From Pipra filicauda (lineage: Eukaryota > Chordata > Aves > Passeriformes > Pipridae), in assembly GCF_003945595.2 (NCBI RefSeq), contig NW_024104162.1, positions 2,536,877 to 2,600,876 of the forward strand: DNA of 64,000 nucleotides, given 5' to 3'. A program made the position numbers and the translations under genes. A model generated the notes under the pieces. That model ran no database searches, was not told where the DNA came from, and worked only from the letters and a program-made list of their open reading frames with translations. This document shows positions 50,276-63,556 of this stretch, piece after piece (the first letter of the stretch is position 1; each line of letters starts with the position of its first letter).

Positions 50276-53200
50276 TAATTACTTGGTTTGGCTGTTTCAA
50301 AAGGTCTAGGGGGGGATGGGAGAAAATGTGCAGCGCTGGGAAAAAAGCCTGAGCTAAGCTTTCAAGCATCCCCATGCTGCTGGGACTCGATTCTGTCCGA
50401 TCCAGCCAAGTTCAAGTCACTCGGTTTAATTTCTGCTGAATGAAACATCGTTAAATCAGGACCATGTGAATCACCAAAGGGGGCCTTCTACCTTCCCATG
50501 GGGAGCAGTCCCCTCAGGCTGGGCTGATGGTACCAGGGTCTCTCTGGGCACAATCCTCCATTTGGCTGATTCAGCAGGGCCTTTAAACAAGGGTGTGCTG
50601 GACCACCTGAACCAAAACATCCAGTGATCTGTTGCTCAGCCCCAAAGTGATCAGATCTGTGTTTTCCAGCCCACTCTGTCATGTGGGTGCCATTTGGGAA
50701 GTGCCTTATACAAACTCGTAGCAGCAGTCTTGTAGTGGTAAGAGAAATTAAATACCCTTCGTTAAGCCCTCTGATGGACAAGCAGATGAGCTTCAGGCTT
50801 ATATGTATGTTTTACTCCCCAACCCTGTGAGAACAGACATATTTGGGTTGTTTGTGTTTCTAGGGGCTGTCCTTGTGAGAGGTGACATCTGGCTGGAGAT
50901 GGGACTTTGCCATGGGTTATAATCAGGCCGACAACATTGAGGTAGTGGCTATGCTTGAAAATAGAGTTGTATGACCCAAAAACGACCTACCTGAGGCAGT
51001 TTCTTATCCTTAGAGTTTGGAGGCAGTGCTAGTGAAAGACACTTATCCAGTGATTTCAGAGGGACAGCTGAGCTTTCTGGTGCCATGCCAGTGCCTGAGG
51101 GTTGTGGCTCAGCTGGTGACATGGAGGAATGCCACTAAATCATGTGATGGATAGTTTTGCAGGGCACAGGGATGTGTCTACCTGCTGATCTGCTCAAGGA
51201 AGCAGAATCCCAAATGTGACAGTCCTGCCCTTCTGATAAGCTACATTACCCTGGCCAGGTTGTCTGGGAAGGACCTGCTGCAGGACACTTGCAGGGGTAT
51301 AACCAGCTACAGACCTTGGGTTCCCCTTGTAGGTCCTGGAGCTCCCACTGCCTGTTCCTCCAGGGAGAGTTGTACAGGATCAGGGCCTTAACTGGGTCCT
51401 GGTGTGAATGCATGGGCTCCTGTGCAGTTCTTTCAGCTATTCATAGCTAGTCAGCTCTGTGGTGTCCTGCCCCTTGCTCTGCTCTAATGTCTGAAAACAT
51501 TCTGGAGCAAGTGAGGCGAAGGTCCCTGCTGCTCCCCAGGATGCTCCAGGTTGTCAGTCTGCTGTAATGCAACAGGAGGAGCTGGCAGGGGAAAGGTTTG
51601 AGGGAGAATGGAGAATTATTCCCTTTCCCTAACAAGTGAGCCGAGACAGACATCTCCAACAGACTCTGTGCCGCCTCTACCTCAGCAGAGAGTCATGCAG
51701 AGCAGCCAGCCCTCATTGAGGCTTGGCCTGCAGAGCCGAGGGCGGGCTGTCAGGAATAGCCTGGATTATACATTGCTGGCTTGTTCATCAGTCAGGAAAA
51801 TACTGGAGGCAGCCAGCGGTGGGTCTGCCTGTGACCACACCGCACAGGGCTGTGTTAGGTGGCAACCCGTTACCTGTGTCCACATAACCTGCACAGGAGA
51901 GCCACTCACTGCTCACTTGCTGATGGGAACAGGTGTGTTGTGCTTGTGCTGAGCTTCTGCAAGAGGACATTGTCATGAGGCAGAACACACTGAACAAACC
52001 ATAACTGGAGAGAAAAACACCATGACAAGAGGAGCAAAGGTGGGAAGGGCCACAGGGGCATTTCCTGAGTTTCAGAGAATGTTGGTCTGGAACAAGAAAT
52101 GCATGTTTGTATTGTAAATGTTAGAGTTACGTAGTTTGTGATTTGATGCCAGCTCCCCTCCATCACTCCTCCTGCTCACCACTTGCTGGCACAGCCCCAG
52201 GATGAACAAAAGAGGTCAAGCACAGTGATTGCTCCAAAGGGATCTGTTCACTGCCATGTGGAAGCTGTGCAAGGTGGGGGCTGTCACAGGTTGATATCTG
52301 AGCTTTCCTCTTCTTGGAGAGCAGTACTTTGCTTGGGAGAGGCAGGAGGAAAAGACCAGAAAACATCTCTTCTGGTTGTTCTCCACAGGGCTGGTTCCTT
52401 CTTGCCATTGCTTGTGCTTCTCTGAATATTGCTGTTCCCCATAACATGTTCTCTCTCCCCAAAATTCTTACTTGTGTTTGTGCTCTGCTGCCAATTTGCC
52501 TGCCAGAATGGGGCATGGATGCTACCCACTACCTCTGAGCATTCTGGGTGCAAATATCTGGATGAGCCTTTGCACTTACACCTCCTTACACTTGCAGCTC
52601 TCTGGTGGAGGTGTTTGTGTCTGAATTCACAAAGCTGAAGGATGCATTTAAGCAAATCAATCATGTGGCTCTGTTAGATTTCTTTTCCTTTCTTAAGCAT
52701 TTTAATTCAGCCTCTTTTGTCTTTATCCTTGACTTTCTAAATGCAGTAAGAATCAGCAGTCACGAGAATCTAAGGAGACTTGATTGCCTCTTTGAAGCCA
52801 AAAATTTGATTTGATTTTGGAGCCAAAAATTTCCATTTCCAAATTGAAACCTCTGAGTAAGAATTAAAATAGGAATGAGCTTTGGTTTTAATTCTCGGAG
52901 GTTCTCCCTTAGCTCTGTGAATGACAAAATTACCACAGTTCTTCACAGCCAAGTGCAGCATATGAGAAACCAAATAGTCACTTATTTGGTCATCTTTTAC
53001 ACAAAGAGAGGTCACTGCTTTCCCCAGTGTTAAGCCAGCGTATCTGGAGTTCTCTGTGGAATCTTGGTGTTTGGATTCCCACATCACCCTTGTTTTAAAA
53101 AGTAGCTATCTTTAAAAAAACAAAACAACAACAACGAAACCAGCAAACAACAATCAGACCTTGTGCTTAGGTAGAAATTAAGGAAATATGTTCTCCACCA

Positions 53201-53506
53201 TTAGGAGCCCAAGCATAAACGCCAGACCTTCCTAGAATTAGACTGCTTTCTTGAGATGGCGCTGTTTAACCCAATAGCTCTGATTCTTTCCAAGTAGGAC
53301 TTTTCACGTGGACCATTGGCCACTGCCCAGGACTGTGGTTCCATGTGGGATTTCTTGGCTGCCTGGACCATCCTCATCCAGTTGTTGTGTCCAGCTGCAT
53401 GTCCCAGGCTTTGCTATCAAAGCAGGAGGGAAAACTGAGCTCAGACTGAAGGAACTGTCTGGATCTATCACTGCTGCTGCCAAGCTCTATTTTCTTTTTC
53501 CTTCTC

Positions 53507-53521
53507 TTTTTTTTTTTTTTT
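53507..53521 (+). repeat. T15 homopolymer
   Basis: Fifteen T residues preceded by a pyrimidine-rich stretch. A poly-A tail of a minus-strand retrocopy would look like this, but no retrocopy body is recognised beside it. Confidence 0.9.
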
Positions 53522-53835
53522 GTTCTGCTTGGATGTTAAAATCGAAAATTGGACAGATTCAGCAGCCAGTGGCTGCAACTTGGGTTTGGCTTTGACTAAC
53601 AGTCACAATATCCTCTCATAAATTAGATGGCAGGATCCTTCTCTGTGTCTCTTGGGTGCATTATTTTAATAGTGAGGAGACTCTTCATGAGGCAAAGCTG
53701 AGTCTCTGCAGTCAGAGATGAGTGAGCCATCACTGCTGTGGCTGAAGCACTCACTCATCGCCTGAGACAGGTGCTGGAGAGGAGTCAGCAAGGTCTGGAG
53801 AAGCTCATTGCTGTGCCCACAAAGAGATTCAGGTC

Positions 53836-53946
53836 CTAATTTCTGGCTCTTCTAGTGACTGACTTAAAGCAAGTGCTAAACCCTTTACTTCATAGACCTC
53901 TGGGTGTTGTTTCCCTTTCTGATAGAAAGGGGTAATATAGTAATTT
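53836..53946 (+). mobile_element. Probable MIR SINE relic
   Basis: About 110 bases align by eye to the MIR consensus in sense orientation. TGACTTAAAGCAAGTGCTAAACC corresponds to the core (TGACCTTGGGCAAGTCACTTAACC). CCTCTGGGTGTTGTTTCCC, TTCTGATAGAAAGGGGTAAT and TAGTAA then correspond to CCTCTGTGCCTCAGTTTCCTC, ATCTGTAAAATGGGGATAAT and the following tail. The order and spacing of landmarks are right, though divergence is high as expected for MIR in a bird. Confidence 0.55.
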
Positions 53947-56900
53947 GTTTCCCACTGTAAACTCTTCCTTCTCCCATGAATGCAGTTCAGCTGCACACAT
54001 GCCATGTGTTCTAGGCAGACAGTTCCTATCACCAATATTTTTTCCTATGTTCCGTTCAGAATTCATCAATAATAGCACCTCCTCTGAGTTTGGAGCGTTT
54101 TTTTGGTCTGAGAGAGAACATCCCCTTCCAAGAGGGTCTGCCCTGAGAACTGAGTCTTCCTACAGAACAAAGAGGCACCTATCCCACTCACCCGTTGGCA
54201 GTCGCAGGCTGTAATTAACACTGATCATTTCAGGCACCACAATTATTTTTTCTGTTTTTTTTAGATTTTGCACAGACACAACAGGAAGTGAAGCTGGAGC
54301 TGTGAGACAGCAGCGGGAGGCAGCGGTGGGGTCAGGATTAGCTCCTCAGGGCCTCTGGGGTGCCTGCTCATGTGTAAGCACATGTGCTGTCTCTTCACTT
54401 CCCTTGGCTGGACACCGCTGAATCTCCTCCAGGTTTTAACCCTCTCCAGTGTTTTGTATTGGAGACCACAAGTGAAGTTTTTGGCTCCTCATGGCCCTGG
54501 GGTCCAGCCTGGAAAATGCCTGAAATCTTCATCCTCTAGCCCAAAATGAGTTGGGATGCCTCCTTGTTTTGTCTCAGCCACTGGGTCCCTCTGATCTGAG
54601 TTTTCCAAACCTATTCCTATCTGGCACTTGCGTAAGTGGGCATGAAGATGTCCTGCATGTGAAACACCTCCCATTACTCTCTGCTGGCCTGTTCCCAGGG
54701 TATAATCACATCCCAGCTCAGCTCATATACACATCCAGCCCTTGCAGCCTCCCGTGGGGCAGCAAGTCCTGGGATCACCTGGCACCTTTTCAGCAGCTTT
54801 GGATCTGCCTTTGTCCCAGGAGAGCAGAGCTGGCAGTGCACAGCAGGTGAGGGTCACCAATGCTATGGATAATAGTATTCATGCTTTTTTTGCTGCTATG
54901 GCAAATACCTCACCTGATATGTTTCAGGACTTCATTTGCCTTTTTTTTATGACTGTCACACTGGCAGCTGATAGCCCAGAACTAATGCATCTGGGACCTC
55001 CTGCCACTTCCAGCAGCAAAGTAGAAGACACAGCTGAATTCCAACATTGTGAAATTAAATCCTGTTAAATTTCCACTCCCCTGGTCCAGGACGAACTTTC
55101 CCTGTTGGTGTTTCAGTCTCTCCCTGCCATGGCAACCTTCCTCTATGCTTTGTCTGTCATCAGTATCTTTCTATTTTTATGTCAAGTCCTTCCCAAAGTA
55201 TTAATCCCAAAGCCGATCTGGGAGATATTTTACTAGAAATCTGCCCTCTGTCCAGTATTTCTCATTTAAGTGCCACCTGCTTTCTAGTTGCTCATGTCCT
55301 TTACAGTTCTCCTTTTAAACTTCATCTTCCACTGAAGTACTTGTTTCCTGTGGTGTGTCTTATCTCATGTACTGTGTTTATCTGGGTGAAGATCTGACAC
55401 ATAGGCTTGATCTACAGAAATGGTTTATTTTATTCACAGACGAGGTTGCCTGGGTATGAGCTGTGCTTGGTAAGTGCCACGTTTATTTATTTTTCAGTTG
55501 CACCCACATCTTCTATTTGTTTTCTTTCCTTCAGACTGTTTTCTAAAACCTGAGTAATGCTGATGTCAGCCTAGCAGGCTCATCGCTGCCTGAATCCTGT
55601 CTCCTGGCCAAACTTTTCAACTCAGGCACTGGATTTGCTGTTGTGGTTGCAGAGAAAGAACCTCCCTCCTTTCTTAAGGGTCTCTGCAGCCAAAACAGCA
55701 AATTCTTTCACTGGTGCTTCCAGAGGCCTGGAATGGGCATGATCCAGTCTTTCCCTCACCTCACACGTGTCTGGCTGTCTTTGTAATCAGCTAGTACACC
55801 TAAATAGTCACAGCTTTAAAATCTGTTCCCTTTTCCAGTGAGAACTGGCAAGTCATTGAAACCTCAGATCCTGCTGCTGCATTGATGTCACGCTGCAAGA
55901 TAATAACTTCAGTTGTGATGGCACAGCACTAAAGTCTGGGCTGCAGGGGGAAAGGAGGGAGGGCGTGTGATGCCTTTTTGAGCTCCAAGGGAAAGTCTGA
56001 AAGCATGTGTTGCACAGGAGACTCAAAAATGTGCCTGAGCTCCCTTTCAGGCTCATCTCGTTCAGTGATTTCTGGTCAGGGTCTCTTAGCATGGGAGTTT
56101 TGCTCTCTTGCTCTCCATCACTGCTATTCCCTTGTCTCACACTTTGGAGATGCAAAGGACAAATGTGATACTTCCTTCTGCCCGTCTCAGGGAAAAACAT
56201 TTTGGATTTGCATCACAGATATACACTGTTTTGATACTTCTTACCCAAATAGTGATCCAGCAGCTGCCAAGGGTTGATATTTTTTCCCCTTGAGAAAGTT
56301 GATATGCCTTGGCTAAGCAACGTCACTACTTTCAGATGCAATTGTGGCAATGCTAAATTTCCAAGCATTACCACTGCATGTGGTGGAATCTGGGAACCTC
56401 AGTAACAAGCTGTAAAGTCAGGAGAAAAGCCAGGATGTGAAGATCTTGGCAGCTCCTCCATGATGGAATATCCTGCTGTACTCAGGGCCATGGTGCCAAA
56501 ATGCAGCACAAACCATTGATTTACTCGGATGATACTCCCTCCTCAACACTGTCATTTTTTTCAGTATTCCTTGGCCTTCCCAAACTAGAGTCCCAAAACA
56601 CGGAGAAAGCCCAGAATGGGAACAAGCTGTGGGATTTTTTTTGAGTGATAAGGTGGTTGGGATGAGGCAGCTGAGGAAGTGGGGGTTTGTGTTCAGCTTG
56701 GGCCTGAGCTGTGTTCATAGAGCTGCATGATGAGGACCCAGGGTCTGATGATGGGGGAGGACTGGCAGAGGAGTGCATGAGCAGTGATGTTACAGGGTCA
56801 GGGCTGAAAGATGGTGAATAAGAGATGACTACATCTTGAGTCATGGGGCAGATCTGTGTTAGATGACAAAGCTTGATCTTAGCGGGGCTGGACTCTGCTA

Positions 56901-59900
56901 AATCACCATCTACAGCCTGCTACTGGCTCAAGTGGATCGCAGCAGCCCTGGCCTGCTTACCACTGTGATGGCCAGTGTAGCTCTGCCAGGTCATCCCACA
57001 TGTTTCTGGGATGCTTTGGGCACAGGCAGCCTGGGCTTTTCTCTGTTCACTCACACGCTGCACACTCTGGATCACACTCTGATCCAACCCTGCAGAGAAT
57101 GGACACTCTGGTCCCGTGGGACACACATGCATACCAGCTGCTGCCCTCCCATGCACCGGTGCCTCATGGAGCTGTGCTGGGCTGCAGCTGCATCTCCCCA
57201 TATGCCGTGGGGCTTAAACTGGCTTCAAAAGTCATCGTTGTGGCCCAGCCAGGATCCCGTTTGCTTTTCGCCTTGGGACGCTGTGTGTAGTGAGAGCAGA
57301 CAGTTTCTGAGGGGGGAGACTTTCTGCAGTGGAGCCTTGTAAAATCCTGCCACTGGGCCAGACACTCTGAAGGGTTTGGCAGTGCCCTGGCAGGGATGGT
57401 GTCATCGTTTTGGAGTGCACGTCAGGATGCAGTGAGTGTGGAGTGCCGGCGTCTTCCCCCCGCCAGCTCAGCACTCCAGGCCTCCTCCAGCTGCACGGGA
57501 GCAACCTGACAGGGGATTTTTCCTTTTTTTTTTTCCCTTTTTCCCTTTTGTTCTGGAACCCTGTGCAGCAAGAGCATAGCAGGGATCCCAGGGGGGTTGC
57601 TGCTAACCAGAGAAGACGCCTCGTTCTCTAACAGTTCTTGCGCTGGGGAAAGGCTGGAGGAAATACATTTTGGAACATTTCTGCTGGGGCTATTGGCAAG
57701 AGTCCTGCAAGGTGCAGCAGCCGCTGGCCAGGCTGGTTCCTCTGAAGAAAAGAGGACTGAAAGGTCAGAGCATGGATGTGACCTGCTCAACCTCTGCTCC
57801 CTCCCCACTCTGCTGCGGATTTGCCTTTTGTTCAGCCCAAACAGCCTCCTACCGAGCCAGTGTTCCTCCAGGGCCGTGACCTGACGCTGCACCAGACACT
57901 GAAGCCTTTCCCTGGGACGTTTCCACTCCCCCTTGCACAGCACCAGCACAGGCTATTTGCATTCTAGCAGCTTTGAGTCAGCCTGAACCACCCAGGGTTT
58001 GCTTCTGTCCTAGGGAGAAAGGTTCTGGTTGATGCACGTGTTAATCTTGAAAACAAACACCTCTGCATTGTTTTTACTAAATATAGGACCAGTGTCTGCT
58101 GTGGTGCAGGGCGCTGCAGACAGCCCACAGTGGGGTCACTCTCCTACATCGAACAGGAGTTTATCAGGCCCAGACAGGAAAGGGACTCAAGTTTAATGGT
58201 CTCTGCTTGCAGATTTGAGCTGCAGCAAGTTGAGTTTTCAGGGCTGATCTTATTCCCTGTCATTTGCAGAGGGCTGAGCCTGGAAATGTGAAAAGAGGCC
58301 CCTCTGGGACAAGCATCTCAGCCCAGCACTGTACGTTGGATTTTCTGCTTATCTCTCATTAGCATAGATGCCATTTCACCCTCCTGTGGGGTAACTGATA
58401 CAGGAGATTGAGGAAGAAACTGTAACTTCTCGTTGACTCACATCTTGATCAATCCAGTCCTGCAGGAAGTGTCATTTCCCACGGACACGCAAGCATTCAG
58501 GCACTGCTGATGAAATCTTGTGAGATCAGGCAGTCACTTCCTCCTAATTGCAGCTCCAGGAATGAATAATCTTTAGCTTAGATCCTGGTTATTTCGTGCT
58601 TTGGAGCAGTTTTCATTTAAGCAAAATACAAGCACATGAAAATGGAGATGGGATCTGGATTTTTCCTCCTGGTTATTTTGGTTATACAGATGCCATCTGG
58701 GGCTTGTATAACAAATTTGGTTTTGTTTGGTGATGGTCAGTGAACAAAAAGATCCAGAGCCTCAAACTGTCAGGCAAAACCCCTCTATTAGAAACCTTCA
58801 AGTTGCTAGAAATGGCTTGTGTCACATGCTTTTCCCAGGAATTTGGAGGACTGGAAGAGCCTCCCAGGCCACAATCTCCTGAACAATGGTTCCTATCATC
58901 CCCTTCAGAAATAACATCTTTTTCTTTTTAAAACTCATGAGTGTGATTTCTTCTGTGAAAGCCAAGTCTAGGCCTGCACAACCCCCATGGTTAGAAACCT
59001 CATGTTAAAACTCTTGCGACATCCTCTGCCAACAGGGAGGGTCAGAGACACGAAGCAGAGTGAGTTGTGGGACAGCTGCTTGAAGGTATTACTGCAAGCG
59101 AGAACCTGTGCTCCTGCCATGGCTGGCTCCCTGTATTAGGTTTGGGATATCCAGGCCACATGGTTTTGTTCATGTTGTGCTGGAAACATGTCTCTAGGGC
59201 CAAGGAATGACAGCTGAAGCAGATGCTTCATAGCCTGGAAGGTGGTTGCATCCCTGCGTAATTTATGAGCACGAGAGCTTGAGCAGCTGTCACCAACTGA
59301 GTGTCCAGTGCCACATTCATACCTGGCCAGATCCAGCCTTAGGTTTGATGCTGCTGCAAATCAGCCTCTGAAATGAAACCAGCCAATCTGCAGGGCAGGG
59401 AAGGGGCAACGACTGCTTGGGTGGCTGTCTTCAGCTTCCAACACCAGAGGAGATGGTGCTGGTTTAGAAGGGAAGAAAAAAAATAAATAGCAAAAATGAA
59501 CTTAAATTGATTTACTAGTCAGACAAAGCACCTGACCAATTTCTCTATTTCTGTCCACGTCTCTGAGCCTGGAAGTGCAAACTCTGAGCCTGGGAGGACT
59601 CAGCACAGAGCTGCTGGTGTTGGATCTACCCCTTCCCTCTACCAAGCACAGATGCCATCTCGTCCCTCACAGGGCTGTGGCAATGCTGATTGAGGTCCTG
59701 TCTCCTCCTGGGTCATTCCCTCAACAATGCAGCCTGCACACAGTGGCATTTCCCAAATGCACATGGATCAAACTGTTCCCAGTTGCTCTTGAAATTGTAA
59801 CAAGATGTAATCTTTATTTATGGTCTTTTATTTGTTAAAGATTAGGTCTGGATCTTTTGAATCCTAGCTGCAGATTTTGTTAAAATGTAAGAGGGAGGGA

Positions 59901-60049
59901 CAAGAATTGCTTGAACGTTGCTTCAGAACCAGGTGGATTTATTTGTCTCTTCTCAGGAGATGTTGCCTTATTCCAGCTTGAGCATCTCCAGAGAAGGTGA
60001 GGGAAGCAGACTCTTCCAACCCCTCTGATTTTTCTCACTCCTTTTCCAG

Positions 60050-60132
60050 CCTCAGAAGACGGAGCTATGAGATCCACTTGGCAGGGGAAGGCCGGTCGCA
60101 GCCCACTCCAGGCCCTGTATGAGAGTTACCAG
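60050..60132 (+). CDS. CHST13: CHST13 exon 2: stem segment
   Basis: This exon supplies the last two bases of codon 33 and residues 34-60 of the luminal stem. The acceptor is a clear pyrimidine tract ending CCAG, and the donor is CAG|GTAAGAG, close to consensus. The joined codon 33 is Ala, and the frame ends exactly at a codon boundary. The peptide contains RSPLQALYESYQ at residues 49-60, which corresponds to the RSPLQ-LY signature at this position in CHST11 and CHST13. The whole 28-residue stretch has the same length as the human CHST13 stem as I recall it. Reading straight through this exon without splicing gives stop codons, which supports the intron model. Confidence 0.88.
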
Positions 60133-60517
60133 GTAAGAGGAAGGGGAGATGGAGATGATGAGGTGAAGATGGAGTGGAGTGCCGGGCACTGACCCTTTCT
60201 TTCACCCCTCTGGTGTGCAGGACGCTGTGCCGTCGTCAACTACCCCCAAGGTCCTCACATCTGAACCTCTGGCTGTGTCCAAAAGACAAGACCACACTGC
60301 TTTGGGGAGTAACTGTTGATACAAACCACTTATGGCCCTTGCCGGTACTCGGGCAAATGATTTCATTACCAGTGGGCTGAGCCATAGGTGGGCAAACCTG
60401 GGAGATTTCACCGTCTGAGGAATTCAAAGCCAATTCTGGGCTGTCAATGCAGGGAAAGAGCATCGTTGCTGCCCTTTATGAGCTAATAATTGATAGATAT
60501 TTCTGTGTTGGGTGCTG

Positions 60518-60580
60518 CATATATACACACACACATACGTATATGCATATCTAAATATTTTTATATATATATTTTTATGT
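60518..60580. repeat. CA/TA microsatellite in intron 2
   Basis: Mixed ATATAC, ACACAC, ATATGC and TATATA units extend over about 60 bases, about 390 bases past exon 2. Confidence 0.9.
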
Positions 60581-61473
60581 ACTCAGCCATGAGGGATTTA
60601 CAATCCTGGGACGTCTCAGGCCTGTTTGTCACCCTCAGTTGTGCCGTCTGCATCTCCTGAAAAATTGGCAGCCTGGGCAGAGATCATCCCCTTTAGGGAT
60701 TAGTGGGTCCCTCCCTGTGCAAGGGTCTGCAACAGGACAAGCCATGATCGCTGCTTGAAACAGGGAGCACTTGCATCCCAGCCAGAATCAGGGAAGGTGT
60801 CCTGCTTGACCTTCACAGTGGGGTTTGTGGTTGAAACTGCAAAAGGTGTTTGTTTCCTTCTGCTGTGTTTCCCCTCTGGGCGGGCAGTTTTCCCCTCCTG
60901 CAGCCACACTTGTCTTTGCAGAGGGATCCTCGCCCACAGCTTCCCTGCAGAAAGTCCTACAGGAAACCGCCCTCCAACTGGTGCAACAGGCTGGGCCTTG
61001 CCACATGCCCCAGCCACCAAATGTGCCCTTCATCTCCCTGTGTCCATGGGGCTGTCATCTCCTACAGGGCATAGGGCGATGCTGGTGGTCCCTGCAGTGG
61101 GCTGCCATCCCTGCTGCCTCCCCACTGCCCATCAGCACTGCCCCATGCAGGTGGAGCTGGATCTCCTCTCCAGATGTGATGCTTTGTGTTACTGTCTAGG
61201 TTGATGCTTTTATGCCTATAAGCAGCCGAAGTACGTTTGCTCTCTGAAAAATGGCAAATATGGACTTCCTCGACCACACTGCCGGCAAACCTTAATGCTG
61301 CTGGAATGTTATGGTGTTATTTCCTTAAAAGTCATGCTTAATTTCCCTGGCTTTTAAAGAGAAGGAAATGAAGGGAACAATTTTGCTCTGAAATAACTGC
61401 AAGACGTGCACTTATTCCAGTGGGCGGCTGTTGAAAAGTAGTCACATTTATTTGTTGCCATGCCTGCAGACAG

Positions 61474-61495
61474 TGTCTGTCTGTCTGTCTCTCTG
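61474..61495. repeat. Short TCTG tetranucleotide repeat
   Basis: About four TCTG units followed by CTCT, in intron 2. Confidence 0.85.
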
Positions 61496-63556
61496 GTCCA
61501 ATAGCTTTGAATTATGCAAGTGCAGGGAAAAACACCTGAAAAAAAATCACATTGTTAAAATGCCTCTTTTTTTTTTAAGCCCTTGCAAAAAGAGTTTCCA
61601 ATTTTAAAAGGCTACAGGGAGGCTTCAAACAAAAGAAATTTCTATTGAAAGGTTTGGCTGTGTCACAGGACGTACCGTGAGAATGCCTCTTCAGCTATGG
61701 TTATCACCTCCCTAGGTGCTGTATTTTCTTCATAGCCAAGTAGCTAACAATGTCAGAGTCATATTTTGGTGGCAGTTAGCATCTGTTCACCTGCGTTTCC
61801 TCCATCTGAGCATTTTCCCTTATCATCCCCCTATTGGAAGGAACAGGGATGGGATGTTTTCTCCTACTCCTGTCTCAGGTTACTGCACATGCATGTTCCT
61901 GGAGAAAGTAGTCGCTAAGGTGACCCAGACAATGTTCTTTCTTTTGTGGAAATGAGATCCAAAAGGGTCTGAGTGTGGTTCATTCCTTGCAGGAGGAGCT
62001 TTTAGCCCAGGTGTAAGTGCCTCTCTGAAGGAGACAAGTCCACTGGATCATCCACAGGCTGGACAGTTTGTCTCAGTATCCCAACTTCTTTAAGGAGCTT
62101 TACAAACCCTGCCTCTCCCAGGCTCTGGTGCCTCCCAAACCAACTTACAGTCCCTCAGGAAGCAGTGAGAGTGCACCTGAATCTTAGCAAAGGGCGTGCC
62201 TAGGCCGTGACAGCTGTCAGCAGCAAGGATGGAGGGACCAAGGACACAGCCTGCCCTTGCCCTCATTTGGAGGTTGCCATGTCTCTGTGAGTGGCAGAGC
62301 TGTTTGCTGTGGCACCCTGGGACACTGACAGGACTGTCTTCACAACCCCAAAGAGGAACCCCCCGTTGTTTTGCGACATGGCAGTAATTACACAGCATCA
62401 GAGCAAGAGCCCTGCGGGATCAGAGCCATCCCGGGTCAGCCGGCGTGTGGTGGAGCCATTAGTGGTCATCACCCGGACAAGGCTGTTCCCAGCAATGATG
62501 AACACAAAACCTCCCAAGCCCTGTGAGCAAAACAGGGAGTGAGTGGGTAGGAGGAAGAGGGGACCTTCCTCTTCTGACTTCCTGGTAATGATTTTCCTTC
62601 CCTAGATGTTTTAATGACATTTTGGGATTTCTAATGAAAACCATGACAGGAAAGGTCACATCCCCAAATCTGAAGGGAGGGTTTCAGCTGGGCAGTGGTT
62701 AGGGGGTTCTGGGCTCCTCAGAAGCCAGTGCAGCAGCTACCAGGCCTTGATGCAAGAGTCAAAAGGGATAAATGACCATGTCTTAATTCCTCATCCCTGT
62801 GATAAAGGAAACTGTGACCAGAGCTGAGGCATTGGAATGGCCTGTGTAGAAAAAGTCCCTCAGTAGAAGGAACCCAGAGCCATCAGAGAGGGTCCCACCA
62901 CCATCTGCAGCAGCCCCTTGCTCCTCCTCTTGCCACCCCACCTTACCTCCAGCTCCCCACCTACTCCCCAGGCTTGGACTGTCAGCGTTAAAGACCAATT
63001 CTCTCTGCCTTTCCTTGGCAGCACATCCATGCCTTTTCCGTCATGCATACCTGAACGTGTGTTCCACTCTTGGGTGGGGCATTCACAGCAAGCCCATGGG
63101 TGTAGGTGTCAGTGCAACACAGAAATGCCCCATAGCAGCAGGAGGGGCCCTGTGCCAGCAAACAGGCTGTAGTGTCTGCCCTGGGGCCGTGCATGTCCCC
63201 CAGACTGGTGTAAGGGAGAACACATTAGGTCAGTGCGTGCGGGGATGCTTTTAAAAGATACTTCCTTATTGACCCTCTCTGCGCTACCTGTTCTTCCCTC
63301 ACCCCCTTTGACTTGTATCTTTACCCAGCTCTTCATCCTATTTTGTCCTCCCTTTTGCCCCCAGCTTGTCCAAGGATTAAAAGCACCAAATCAAGTTGTG
63401 TTCAAAGTCAATGCTGTCCCCAAAAATCCTGCATGAGTGACTGCCAAACCCAGGAAAGGGGAAGGAATGGAGACAACTGTGGGCCAAGTCTTGTGTGTAG
63501 GCTACAGTTATCTTGGGCAAACTGGTGACCATCTCTGTTGTATTTTTTCTCCCCAG

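Larger units (their letters stand above)
34391..60049 (+). other. CHST13: CHST13 intron 1 (25.7 kb)
   Basis: The intron opens with GTGGGT and closes with a pyrimidine-rich tract and CCAG, giving a phase 1 junction. The first 300 bases remain CpG-rich. It contains a CR1 LINE 3' end, two MIR-like relics, short simple repeats and a G-rich tract, listed separately. Minus-strand open frames of 145-175 codons at 45407-45904, 48614-49051, 49105-49599 and 57422-57949 were read; none resembles a known family or has convincing exon structure. From about 37 kb to 58 kb the sequence looks more GC-rich than the upstream 30 kb. Apart from these elements I see nothing that supports a gene nested in the intron. 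Confidence 0.82.
60133..63556 (+). other. CHST13: CHST13 intron 2 (3.4 kb)
   Basis: This GT-AG intron in phase 0 starts GTAAGAG and ends with a pyrimidine-rich tract and CCCAG. It holds a CA/TA-rich microsatellite near 60518 and a short TCTG run near 61474. Open frames at 60755-61204 and its reverse strand are chance frames in moderately GC-rich sequence and have no family resemblance. No other exon is apparent. Confidence 0.85.

Noticed and set aside
57422..57949. 175-codon minus-strand frame in intron 1
   Set aside because: No family resemblance, no splice context, and overlapping frames of similar length occur on the other strand.
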